Shown here: positions 7,037-17,198 of the stretch, piece by piece
Layout of the letters: each line of letters opens with the position of its first letter
How positions within the stretch are numbered: position 1 is the stretch's first letter
Assembly: GCA_947373235.1 (NCBI GenBank)
Contig: CANBWW010000004.1
Coordinates: forward strand, 1 to 28,139
DNA from: Candidatus Altimarinota bacterium
Lineage (GTDB): Bacteria; Patescibacteriota; Gracilibacteria; BD1-5; UBA2023
DNA: 28,139 nucleotides
Direction: 5' to 3'
Program-made: the position numbers and the translations under genes
Notes under the pieces: generated by a model
What the model was told of the DNA's origin: nothing
The model's input: only the letters and a program-made list of their open reading frames with translations
Databases searched by the model: none

Positions 7037-8161
7037 ATGCGTTTTCGTATCGATACTGATCTCTTTCGTAAAGCTATCGAAACAGCGAGTCATGCTGCTG
7101 GAACCAATAATCTTACTCCGATTCTCGAGAATATACTAATCGAAGCGGGATATAAAAGACTCGTACTCACTGGAAATAATCTCGAAATGGCGATCGAATA
7201 TATCATCGAGGAAAATGTAGATATCGAAGCGGAAGGGAAATTTACGATTTCTTCCAAGTTTCTCTCTTCTTATATTGCCCTCGTACAAGATCGTGAAGTG
7301 ACGGTCGAGCTCGAAAAATGAGGAAGTCTCAAGTTTACTACGGCAAGTAGTACCACAAAATTCAAATGAACGAGTGCAGAAAAGTTTCCCGTGATTCCAA
7401 ATCTGATTGCAGAAAATCCACTTCGCATCGATGTAAAAGATCTCAGAACGGCGATCGATAAAACTCTTTTCTCTACCGCAGACGGGGCAGTTCGACCCGT
7501 ACTTGCTGGAATATTTCTCAAACCCAGTAATTCTGGACTCATCTTTGCTTCGACGGATAGTTTTCGCCTTTCTGAGTTTATCGTCAAAACAGAAATAGAA
7601 AACCCTTCTCACAGCGTTATCATCCCAAAAAAAACGGCACAAGAACTTTCTCGAATTGTATCTGATGAAACGGGAAATGCCAAGATAGAGCTCTATTTTC
7701 ATGAAAATCAGCTCCTCGCAATCCGTGGAAATATACGTATTTCTTCCAGGCTTCTTTCTGGTAAATTTCCAGAATACGAAGCATTTTTCCCGACAGAATA
7801 TAAAACAAAAAGTATCGTCCTGAGATCTGACTTTATGAACAGTCTCAAACAATCAAATCTGGTTGCACGAGAAAATAACTACAATACTCGCATCAGATCA
7901 AAACATGAAGGAATCATCGAAATATCTACTGGTGATACCGAGATCGGTGCCTCAAATATATCTCTCACCGGTTCCGTCGAATGACAGGAAGATATAGTTG
8001 GCATCAATGCTCAATACCTTCTCGAAACACTGTCAGTAATGCGAGAAGACTATGTAAGTATCGAATACAAATCAGCACTTTCTCCTATCATCATCAAGTG
8101 AGTTCCTGCAGATGACGGAAAATATAGCTATCGACACCTCATCATGCCACTCAAGATCTAA
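7037..8161 (+). CDS. dnaN: DNA polymerase III sliding clamp (beta subunit)
   Basis: Ring-shaped clamp that tethers the replicative polymerase to DNA. 374 residues, the family norm, once four TGA codons are read as Gly (first at 7319, LEK-G-SLKF; others at ESFKWT-like FK-G-TSAEKFP, SVE-G-QEDIV and IIK-G-VPADD). Three clamp repeats can be followed: the first opens with MRFRIDTDLFRKAIETAS, the second starts around DVKDLRTAIDKTLFST with TDSFRLSEF, and the third begins near LRSDFMNSLKQSNLVA. The C terminus YRHLIMPLKI corresponds to the conserved end of the clamp. It heads a plus-strand run with pheS and lgt; dnaA and recF are not beside it. Confidence 0.96.
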
Positions 8162-8173
8162 TCATTTTACACC

Positions 8174-9193
8174 ATGATCAACCAACTCAATCAACTCGAA
8201 CAACAAGCACTTTCCACGATTCCGAATATTGAAATAGAATCTTCACTGATCGAATATAAAAATACACTTCTTGGAAAAAGTGGCGAGCTCACTGTCATTC
8301 TGAAGTGACTCAAAGACCTCTCCGGTGAAGATCGTGGAATCGTCGGAAAACGTGCAAATGAAATCCGAGACTCCCTCACACTCGCCTTTGAAAATCAGAA
8401 AGATTCTATAAAACGATCAGTTATAGAATCACGAATGTCCAATGAAAAAGAAGATGTCACGATTCCCTTCTCTCAAAATTCTGGAAATATCCATCCTATA
8501 ACGAAGGTACAACAAGAAATCGAAGATACTTTTCGTCGTATGGGATTTGATATATTTGAATCGATGCAGATGACGACAGAGTATCTGAACTTCGACGCTG
8601 TAAATATACCAAAAACACATCCTGCTCGTGATATGCAAGATACTTTTTGGCTCGAGGGAAATGGTAACGTCCTCGCCACACAGACTTCTTGCATGCAAAA
8701 TCTCATTATGAAACATGAAAAACTCCCAATTCGTGCGATCATCCCAGGAAGAGTATTTCGAAATGAAGATGTAGACGCAACCCATGATAACACTTTTTAT
8801 CAAGTAGAAGGGATCGTGATAGATAAAAATATCGGAATGGGTCACTTAAAGTTCACGATCAAAACCATGCTTTCGGATGTATTTGGAAAGGAAGTTTCCA
8901 TCCGTATGCGTCCAGGATATTTTCCATTTGTAGAACCAGGTGTAGAAATAGATTTTTCATGTCCATTTTGTGATGGAAATGGCTGTAAAATCTGTAAAGG
9001 TTCTGGGTGGATAGAATTTATGGGTGCCGGACTCATCCATCCAAATGTTCTGAAGGAAGGATGACTCGATCCAGAAGTCTATTCATGATTTGCATTTGGA
9101 TTTGGACTCAATCGACTCGTGATGATCAAATATGGAATCCCGGATCTCAGATATTTTATGAATCCAGACATCAGATTCTTAAAACAATTCTAA
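8174..9193 (+). CDS. pheS: Phenylalanyl-tRNA synthetase alpha subunit
   Basis: Catalytic subunit of the alpha2beta2 enzyme that charges tRNA-Phe. 339 residues with three TGA=Gly codons. An N-terminal helical tRNA-contacting region (residues 1-90) precedes the class II core: TKVQQEIEDTFRRMGF, THPARDMQDTFW, RAIIPGRVFRNEDVDATHDNTFYQVEG (motif 2, here in parts) and FAFGFGLNRLVMIKYGI (motif 3). A cysteine cluster CPFCDGNGCKICKGSGW has the spacing C-x2-C-x4-C-x2-C and could hold zinc; similar inserts occur in some bacterial PheS. It starts 12 bases after dnaN. pheT does not follow. Confidence 0.96.
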
Positions 9194-9196
9194 AGC

Positions 9197-9940
9197 ATGT
9201 CGTCATCCAACTTTGATTATTGGCATATAAAAATCATATACGATCTTGCAGGATATGTGGCTGCTTTTTTGGTAACCTTGTTTTTTACAAAACAAGTATT
9301 CCGAAAAAATGAACTTCCCAATCCATTTCATACAAAAAATGAGAAGAGAGAATATATGATGTATGTTATTTCTGGAGCCATGCTTTGAGGAATATTGATA
9401 TCTACTTTTGATGGAGCGATGATCGTAGGGAGAAATCCTGAAAATGGAATTCTCATATCAAAATCAATTGCTGGTGCGCTTTTTGGGTGAATTATCACCG
9501 CAGAAATATATAAACACTTCAAGAAAATAAAAATACCCACAGGAATACTTTTTTTACCTGGGATTATTATCTGAGTATTTGTGGGAAGGATCGGAGCAAT
9601 CATGACATGAATACGCGACTTTACCTATGGAAATCCTACTTCTCTTCCTTGGGGAGTCGATTTTGGTGACGGAATACCGAGACATCCAACTATGATCTAT
9701 GAGATGATATTACTCGGTATATTTTTTGGTATCTTGTGTCTGGGTTTACACTCGAAAAAGAGAAAATGGTGGATAAATAATGGATTTTATGTATTTATTA
9801 TCACTTATTTTCTCTATAGATTTTTTGTGGGTTTTATCCAGCCATACAGTACTTTTTGGTTCTGACTTTCTACATATCAGTTCATATCAATTCCTATGAT
9901 TTTCTATGGAATAATCATGATTCGGAAAAAACATTCTTAA
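9197..9940 (+). CDS. lgt: Divergent prolipoprotein diacylglyceryl transferase
   Basis: Lgt transfers diacylglycerol from phosphatidylglycerol to the lipobox cysteine of prelipoproteins in the membrane. 247 residues with five TGA=Gly codons and about seven hydrophobic helices. The signature appears as VGRIGAIMTGIRDFTYG, then LPWGVDFGDGIPRHPTMIYE, which matches an Lgt subfamily with WGVDFGDGxxRHPTxxYE. Compared with E. coli Lgt, the arginine of GRxG is kept, but the Asn and Glu of GNFINGE are replaced. It begins three bases after the pheS stop, so the two genes are tightly coupled. Function as Lgt is likely but the changed residues leave room for a related transferase. Confidence 0.8.
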
Positions 9941-9947
9941 TTTTTCT

Positions 9948-10067
9948 ATGATGAAATTTATTGGACTCATTATTTTTATTCTTTTTTCTGGATTTTTGGT
10001 TTTATGTGGATGAATATTCATAGATGATTCAATAACTCCACGATCATTACAAGCCTCTATTTTATAG
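9948..10067 (+). CDS. 39-residue single-helix peptide, unknown
   Basis: Directly after lgt an ATG opens a 39-codon frame (one TGA=Gly) ending in TAG. The product is a hydrophobic N-terminal helix FIGLIIFILFSGFLVLCGG followed by a short polar tail IDDSITPRSLQASIL. The Cys is not in a canonical lipobox (preceded by VL rather than a small residue). Not recognised. It may be a real small membrane protein or a chance frame; the short gap after lgt and absence of any overlapping gene favour the former slightly. Confidence 0.35.
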
Positions 10068-10084
10068 AAGTAATTCTATTTTTT

Positions 10085-10237
10085 ATGGGTGGTCATTCAT
10101 TTTTTAAAAACGCTGGGAAAAACAAAAATACCACCAAATATTTCAAAAGAAATCCATTTGAAATATTTTTTATTCTAGCATCTTTGTGAATAGTCCTTAT
10201 AATTCTCTGAGCACTTTTTTCAAATCTTTTTCATTAA
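10085..10237 (+). CDS. 50-residue single-pass membrane peptide, unknown
   Basis: Small frame with two TGA=Gly codons: a basic N-terminal half (FFKNAGKNKNTTKYFKRN) followed by one membrane helix (IFFILASLGIVLIILGALF). The positive-inside rule places the N terminus in the cytoplasm. Not recognised. It ends 15 bases before the ATG of the next, larger membrane protein, so the two may be translated from one message and may act together. Confidence 0.5.
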
Positions 10238-10252
10238 TTTTCCTTTTTTCTT

Positions 10253-11005
10253 ATGACTCAAGAATCAGTAGAACTCGAAAAAATCCTCGCAAAAACAGAT
10301 ATCTCCAATATCGATTCGATAGAATTTACCACAAAAGATGGACTGTCTTTCACTATAAAAAATGAAAACATCATAAAAATGTCAGTCTATATTTCTGAAC
10401 AGTTGAAAAAAACAGAATTTTGACCAGGTGAACTCACAAATGCATTCCATTTTTTGATAAATAATTTTCATACGGATCTTCCTGAAAATGAATACAAAAG
10501 TCTCACTGAAAAAGTAACGTTATTCATAGAAAAATGAGGAACTATAGAGATAATACCTCAGACACTTTTAGGAAGTTTATGAATAAAATCTTCTCGAAAA
10601 ATACCTTCCGAAGCGCAAGAAACAGAAACGAATATGCCCAGAGAAACCGATCCTACTGGAGCAATGCTTAATAATATGGGAAATTCAAATACTTCAGGAA
10701 AAGTAAAAAATGAAAAATGGATAACTTTTCCGAGAATACTTTTTGTTATTTTTATTATTCAACCCATTTCATGAGGTTGTTATGCCTTTTTGGCAAGTAT
10801 TATTCATGGGAATGCTGCTACCACTTTTGTTCCTATTCTGGGAATATTATTTCTCAGTATCAGTATTTTTGTACTCAAAAGAGTATTTCAGATAAGTATA
10901 CTCAATGCTATTGTACTTTATTTTATTGGGAGTTTTATCGGTGGAATTATTCTTGTATGAATATTTTTGATCGTTTGCTGAGGAATGCTTCTTTGACATT
11001 GGTAA
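10253..11005 (+). CDS. Unknown membrane protein with soluble N-terminal domain
   Basis: 250 residues with seven TGA=Gly codons, ending GGMLLGHW. Residues 1-150 are soluble and include an acidic region and a low-complexity linker rich in Glu, Thr, Asn and Ser (about 118-150). Residues 160-245 hold three or four membrane helices (RILFVIFIIQPISGGCYAFL, TFVPILGILFLSISIFVL, NAIVLYFIGSFIGGIILVG). I do not recognise a family. It lies between the 50-residue membrane peptide and a radical SAM gene, all on one strand with short gaps. With the standard code no frame longer than 60 codons would be found here, so it would be missed by ordinary annotation. Confidence 0.7.
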
Positions 11006-11040
11006 ATTGCATTTATTTTTAATTAACTCACAATATTCAT

Positions 11041-12435
11041 ATGTCCAAGCGCCCTCATATATTCTATGAATTTACTCGTGCACTTTGTTCGAAGTGTATG
11101 AAAACTGTCGATGCAAAGATTATTTTCCAAGATGAAAAAGTCTATCTCTTGAAACATTGTTTCGAACATGGTGAAGAAAAAGTGCTGATTGCAACAGATA
11201 TACCATATTTTAAGAGTCAGAAAGATTATTATAAACCTGGTGATCAGTGTGATACTTTTTCCACGGAAACCATACACGGATGTCCACATGATTGTGGGAT
11301 TTGTCCTGATCATGAACAGCACGCCTGCCTTTCCATAGTAGAAATCACCGATAAATGCAATCTCACATGTCCGACGTGCTATGCAGGAAGTGATCCAACC
11401 AAAGAACATAAGTCACTGGAAGAAATAGAAAAACTCTTCGATACAGTCTGTGCACACGAAGCTGAACCAGATGTCGTGCAGATTTCCTGATGAGAACCTA
11501 CGATTCATCCAGACTTTTTCGAGATATTGGATCGAGCAAAGAAACGACCGTTTCGCTACCTGATGATCAATACAAATGGTATAAAAATAGCAGAAGATGA
11601 GGAATTTGTAAAAAAATTGGCAAGTTATCAACCAAATTTTGAAATCTATCTTCAGTTTGACTCTTTCGATAAGGACTATCTGAAAAAAATACGCGGTGTC
11701 GATCTCACAAAAATACGAATAAAAGCTATAGAAAACCTCAATAAATACAATGTTTCTACTACTCTCGTCATCGTGGTAGAAAAATGACAGAACGATCAAG
11801 AAATAGGAAAAATCCTCGAATTCGCCGTACAACAAAAATGTATCAGATGAGTAACTTTTCAGCCAGTACAAAATGAATGACGTACTGAAGGATATGATCT
11901 TGCCCGTGACCGAGCTACTCTTACGGAAGTACGCTCGGAAATACTTAAACAATTCCCTACTTTTGAAGAAAGAGATATCGTTCCACTTCCCTGTCATCCA
12001 GAAAATATAGCTATGTGATATGCTCTCAAAATCGATGGGAAACTGATGCCACTTGGAAGATATATCGATCGTGATGATCTTCTCAAATGAGCAGAAAATA
12101 CCATCATCTTTGAGAGAAATCCAGATTTTAAGAAACATTTTTTTGATCTTTTTTCACTTTCAAAAAATGGAGAATCTGCATCCAATTGTTTTTCGAGTCT
12201 TCTCTGTTGTCTTCCAAAAATAAAACTTTCACAAAAACTCAACTACGATAATATTTTTCGAATACTTATCATTTCTTTTATGGATCGACACGATCTCGAT
12301 CTACGTTCCGTAAAAAGAGCGTGTATTATGTTTCCAAGGGAAGATGGAAAAATGTATCCATTTGATACATTCAACATGCTCTATAGAAAAAAATATGAAA
12401 TGAAAAAAAGAATAGAGAAGGAAAAAAGAAAATAA
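11041..12435 (+). CDS. Radical SAM protein of the MJ0619/tetraether synthase-like type
   Basis: 464 residues with seven TGA=Gly codons. An N-terminal zinc-knuckle motif C16-x2-C19...C40-x2-H43 (LCSKCMKT, KHCFEHGEE) is followed by GCPHDCGICPDH (C81-x3-C85-x2-C88), a possible extra Fe-S site, and the canonical radical SAM motif CNLTCPTCYA (C106-x3-C110-x2-C113). The SAM-binding GGE at residues 150-152 is written as two tandem TGA codons. This order of motifs is what I know from archaeal MJ0619-like enzymes, which include tetraether lipid synthase (Tes). A later block CHPENIAMGYALKIDGKLMP suggests further cluster or substrate contacts. Lipid coupling is one possible role; pterin methylation was also proposed for MJ0619. 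The substrate here is not known. Confidence 0.8.
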
Positions 12436-12447
12436 ACGGTTTCATAT

Positions 12448-12476
12448 TTGCTCATTTAAAAGTTATTTGGTATAAT
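12448..12476 (+). promoter_or_regulatory. Promoter nested in a terminator hairpin
   Basis: TTGCTC (12448-12453), 17-base spacer, perfect TATAAT (12471-12476). The -10 lies in the loop of the terminator of the preceding gene. Predicted start near 12483, inside the 3' arm, so the new transcript cannot form the hairpin; leader about 15 bases. Confidence 0.7.
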
Positions 12477-12494
12477 ACATCAAATAACTTTTTT
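12458..12494 (+). terminator. Intrinsic terminator after the radical SAM gene
   Basis: AAAAGTTATTTG (12458-12469) pairs perfectly with CAAATAACTTTT (12481-12492) around an 11-base loop, with a run of six T at 12489-12494. It starts 22 bases after the stop codon. Confidence 0.75.
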
Positions 12495-12497
12495 ATT

Positions 12498-13649
12498 ATG
12501 GAACGAACTCAACTCCAGGAGAAATTCAAAGAACTTTTTATAACCACAGAGACACAATATATAAATCTATTTGGCGAAAAATGAATAGGAAAAAGCGCAT
12601 TTCTAGAGAACCTAAAGAATGAAGGATTTTTTGATGAGAATAAGACTTTTTGGCTTCACAAAGAGAAGTGACAAGATTGGAACGATCTTTCTATAGAAGA
12701 TAATGAACTCGAGACTCTTATTTTCGAAAGCGATGAGTCTTTTTATTTTCCAGAATTTCGATCATTTATAGAATCAAAAATGATCAATTGAAAGATAATT
12801 TTTATAAGTATCGAAGAAATAAAAGAAGACGGAGTAACTGTTTTTAAAATTCCCGGTATATTTTTTCGTGAGTTTACAGAACTTTCAGGTTCACCGATAA
12901 GCGTCAAAGAACTGATGCTTGGAAATCTCGATATAAAGAAAATAAACGAACTTTTATCGAACTATATAGGAAGTGGTTATTTTCCAAAAAATATAGAAAA
13001 TCCTTCTGGTATTTTTTCAGAATTTGAAGAAAAATGTGCAATTATGAAACAAGAATTATATGTAAAAGAATATGAAGACTTTATGGAATTTTTACGAACT
13101 CTCGCGATGAATACATGAAGCCTTTTTAAAGCTGACCAATTTGCAAAAAATATATGAATCTCTCGCCGAAAAATACATAAGTATACGGAACTACTCATGA
13201 AATATAACCATATTCAAGCTATTGGCCCTTGGAGTGAAAATACCATCACAGAAACTACTCGACATGTAAAAGTATATTTTTCAGATCTTGCATTTCTTCA
13301 TGCTATCTTATGAGATTTTCATTTCCAATGAAGTATGAAGCAATGAGCAGTAGAAAATTTTATTTTTTTAGAACTCAGGGAAAAACTAGGCAATACACAC
13401 GATGTCTATTTTTATCGGAAAAAGTCTGGTGCTGAAATATCATTTCTTTTGATCGAAAAAAATACAAAACTTCTTACTCCAATCGAAGTCAATGTGCGCG
13501 AAACTGAAGCTATTTCTCAGGCAATCAGAAGTTTCGATGAAAACTATCATAATCGTGTAGATTACTATATGCTTTTGAACGAATCTCGATATTCAAAAAA
13601 AAATCTTGGAGAAAAATCTTTCATTACTATTCCTCATTTTGCAATATAA
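12498..13649 (+). CDS. AAA ATPase with C-terminal DUF4143 domain
   Basis: 383 residues with eight TGA=Gly codons. Walker A is GEKGIGKS (residues 26-33, Gly29 from TGA). A clear Walker B followed by the family's DEIQ motif is not seen; LIFESDE and KIIFISIEE are the nearest candidates. A winged-helix region follows (SLFKADQFAKNIGISRRKIH), then the DUF4143 part: VKVYFSDLAFLHAIL, AVENFIFLEL, VYFYRKKSGAEISFLL and PIEVN. Relatives usually have EvDF and PIEVK there, so two residues of the nuclease-like site are changed. Proteins of this type are widespread in bacteria and archaea and their role is poorly known. The gene stands alone between its own promoter and a bidirectional terminator. Confidence 0.85.
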
Positions 13650-13673
13650 AACCCTATCAATCGATAGGGTTTT
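13648..13673. terminator. Bidirectional terminator between convergent genes
   Basis: AAAACCCTATC (13648-13658) pairs perfectly with GATAGGGTTTT (13663-13673) around a 4-base loop, with A- and T-rich flanks on both sides. It overlaps the stop codon of the ATPase gene and lies three bases from the stop codon of the convergent GT-C-like gene, serving both. Confidence 0.85.
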
Positions 13674-13676
13674 ATA

Positions 13677-16600
13677 TTAATGAGTCGTTCAGGTGCCAAA
13701 CGGAACTGCTTTTGGAAGGATAAATCCTTTTGGTAAATCAGTAATTTCAAAGAGTGCGAACCAACTCTGACCCAAGTATTGAGCAAGTAGGGATTTTTCC
13801 TTATCGATATCACCATAGATACCTTCATTAACCATTTCTTTTTTTATACTTGCGAGTGGAGCATATTGGAGATCAGCTCACTCAGAGAGACGTTTGATAA
13901 TATAGTTCTGACATTGGAGAGTTTTCTGATTTCGATCTATTCGAATACCATTTCGATACGATTCAGAGTTTGTTCCAGCAATATTTATAAATTCATCATT
14001 GGCCTGAAGTTTTCAAATACTTCGTTCTTCAATCGCAAATTGCAAACAAAAATTATCAGTTGTGACTAATTTAAGATTTTTAGCACTCATCGTCGTGAGT
14101 AGTTTTTCAAATCGACCTATAAGAGCATGACGAGGATCTTGATCTATAGTTGCTGCGTTGAGATCAACGAGAAGATATTTTAATCAAAATTTTTGCATTC
14201 GATCGATAGTAACTTCTGGAGAAGGATCATAAAAGTAAGTTTCAAAGGAAAATATCAAACTATCATCATAGTATCGAGTACTATTTTTATTGATCAAATA
14301 AGTCATAAACGTACCTATACGGTAGATTCATCCCAAATTTTCAGTCGCTTTTGATGGATAGAGTATTTGAGAATACATATATTTTCAAAGTGATTGAAGA
14401 TCAGACTTCACAGCAACATCAGTAGAATTTTGATTCTGCATAATAAAAGCATGGAATTGATCTAATGGAACACTTTGGAGTTTACCACTCGTAAAGAGAT
14501 TTTGTATATCTGGAGATAATAATTTTCCATGAAAGTTAGCAAAGATATTGGTCGTATCCTTTATATTCATAGTTGCTATCGGTAAAAGATAGTCACTTCG
14601 ATTTGCGAAAATCGATTCATCTTGCGGCATGATAAAGTATTTGTACTCATTGAATCCTGCACTTGCATAGGTTCTCTGCATATAAACAGTCATTTTTTGA
14701 GTGATTCATGACCCAACTACCATATCTTTCCTATCTTCAAAAACATCGGCCGTTCATGCTTTCGGGGTATATTGTCCGACAACTCACAAGTACGTATCAG
14801 AAAAAGATCATCGAAGATTATTCCATGTATGTGGAAATGCAGACTCAATAAAATAAGTAATAAACAGAACAAAGAACGCGAGCGAGAGTGTGAAGTATAC
14901 ACTTATACGATTTTCGTTTTTCAGATCGTCATCGTTATAACTCACGAAAGTGTTCGCGAGAAGCCCGATAAGAAGAAAAAATCCAAAATAAATAATAATT
15001 CAATACCAAACAATCCCAAACGCTGAGAGCCAGAAAAGAAATCCGTAAATTCCCATGAAAATCATTGCTTCCCTAAATTTATCATTTCGTTCAGGATTTT
15101 TCTTATCAAGAAAAGAGAAATGTGTAAGTATGACAATTCCAAAATTCAAGGCAAGGAGGACAACGTATCAAAGAGGAAGATTTATATTTTCAAAGAAATG
15201 AGTCCAAGAAAGTCAAAAATCTACCAGATGAGTATTGGAAAGATATGGGAAAAAACAGTATACGACGACAAAAATCATACCGACCAACGTTATGATTCTA
15301 TAAATTCCAAATCGACTTCGAACAAAAAGAAGAGTTCCTGGCAAAAATGCCAGAAAGATATAGGTAATATCTGTAAATTCACCAGATTGATTCTTCTGAA
15401 AAGAAAGATTGACAGGAAGTTTGAGATAGTTATTAATCCCTTTTTCTTGGCCAAAATAACGAGAAAAATCTTCATTCTGAGACTGACCATCAGAAGTAAT
15501 GTTTGCATCGCTCGCAGCTTTCGTACGAGCATCATACTCAGCCTGTGAGTACACTTTTTTAAAATCAAAACTCGAAGGGGCTGGAGCACCTGACAAAAGA
15601 GTATCAACGGTAATTTTTTGTGGAGATTCAGATATATTTTTTAGAAGCCATGGAGTCATTGAAACAAGTATCGCAAGTCCAAAAATAATGTATGCATATA
15701 TGCAAGTAAGAAAAGGAGAAACATTTTTCTTTTGAAACCATGCAAAGAAAAATGAAAGGAGAGAAAGAATAGATAATCATAAGGTAATTTGAAGAATCAG
15801 GGTGTGATTATCTCTTGGCATCCAGATAAACATCTTCTGCCAGAAATCTAATTTCGTAAAAATAGCCAGAAATGCAAAGAAAAATCAAAAATATCCAGCG
15901 AGGGAAAGTTTTCTATATGAAATAAGTCCAAATATTCAGAGAATCAACATAATGGAAGTTAATTTCACAGTGAAAGTGAAACCAACGATCAAGCCCACTA
16001 TTGCCAGAAGAGAAATGTTTCTTCTATCCATGCTTTTTCTATCCCATGATGATACAAAAAGCATAAAACCACTGACTGCAAAAAAGAGATAAGCAGGATC
16101 CAGTTTCATATCCTTTGCTTGTTGAAATACTGTCATCGGCATCGCATAGTAAAGTGCAGCAAAGAGGACAGGCAATGAAAGAAAATATTTTTTTCCAGTC
16201 TCAGAAAAAAAATAAGAAAGAGTAGAGATAATGGCAAGAACTGAAAGAATCCCTCAGAGTTGATTTATATAAAATGCTTGAGAGGCATTGAAGTTAAATA
16301 AAAATCCTGTTCCAGTAATCAATTGCCAAGAATAAAATCAAGCTCACTTCAATAGTTCTCCTGAAGTTGCCATGATCTTTGGGAAATTCATATATACCCC
16401 GAGGTCATCCCATCATATAGGCATCGGGCGGATAATATTTATGAGTCAAACTCCGAGGATAAAGGTAAGAAAAAAGTATCAAAACTCTATAGACAGGAGT
16501 TTAAGATTGAGTTTTTCAAAAAACGTCCCTTCAGGAAGATGATTTTCCAAGATAATTTTCCTTTGCAATAGATCATTATATGTTTCTTTGTATCATAAAA

Positions 16601-17180
16601 ATCCCCCGATCAAGAGAACTGCAAGGACGGAAAGAAGTCAATAGAGATTATACTGTCCTAACTCCCCGATAATAAGAAGACCAAAAGTAAATACAATAAA
16701 TCCTAAAGATATTTCTACGGGAACACGTATACGCATATCTATTTCTCTCCATTTTGGAACCGTGAGAAAAGCAAAAGTAAAACCAACATTTCGTGTTAAA
16801 AAAATAAGAAAAAGAGGATATAAAAGCAGTTCTAAAATATGCCAAAAAAGAACTATACCGGAAGGTGGAACTGTCGTAAAGCCAGCAAGCGAATTTTTTA
16901 CTTCTGGAAAATGGCTATAAAGAACAGAAAGAATAAATATATGAGCTAATGTCAATCAAAAAATTGAGAGAAATCAAAATTTGAGTTTTTTGATAGGAAA
17001 TATAAAAACAGTGAGCACTTTATATCCAATATAGAGAAACGCAAGAAATAATATATATGGAGTATATCAAACTGCTTTTTCCAGATGATCAATTCGACTA
17101 TAAAAGTCAGAGTAGTAGACTGAAATAATCAAAACTGTCCAAAGTACAAATCCAATTCAGGAAGCAATCATTGAGAACAT
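13677..17180 (-). CDS. Very large polytopic membrane protein, GT-C glycosyltransferase-like
   Basis: One uninterrupted frame of 1167 residues once about 28 TGA codons are read as Gly. Residues 1-780 contain roughly twenty hydrophobic helices; the last 380 are largely soluble and probably extracytoplasmic. A first-loop acidic motif after helix pairs, GWDDLGVYMNFPKI (Asp258-Asp259), and later QQAKDMKLDPAYLFFA resemble the layout of GT-C enzymes that use polyprenyl-phosphate sugars; this is inference from topology and motif, not a firm family match. Last gene of the envelope operon, 29 bases after the flippase, with the bidirectional terminator at its end. An ATG nine bases downstream is an alternative start. 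Confidence 0.7.
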
Positions 17181-17198
17181 AAGAGAAAATTAAAAAAC

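Noticed and set aside
7136..7852. Minus-strand open frame of 238 codons
   Set aside because: Antisense to dnaN, rich in Cys, Phe and Arg as expected for a reverse-complement shadow.
9948..10067. 39-residue peptide as a lipoprotein
   Set aside because: The Cys is preceded by VL, not by a small residue as a lipobox requires.
11413..12138. Minus-strand open frame of 241 codons
   Set aside because: Antisense to the radical SAM gene, which is supported by its cluster and GGE motifs.
13677..17180. Region as a graveyard of pseudogenes
   Set aside because: With UGA=Gly it is a single frame with no TAA or TAG across 1167 codons, which chance would not give in AT-rich DNA.
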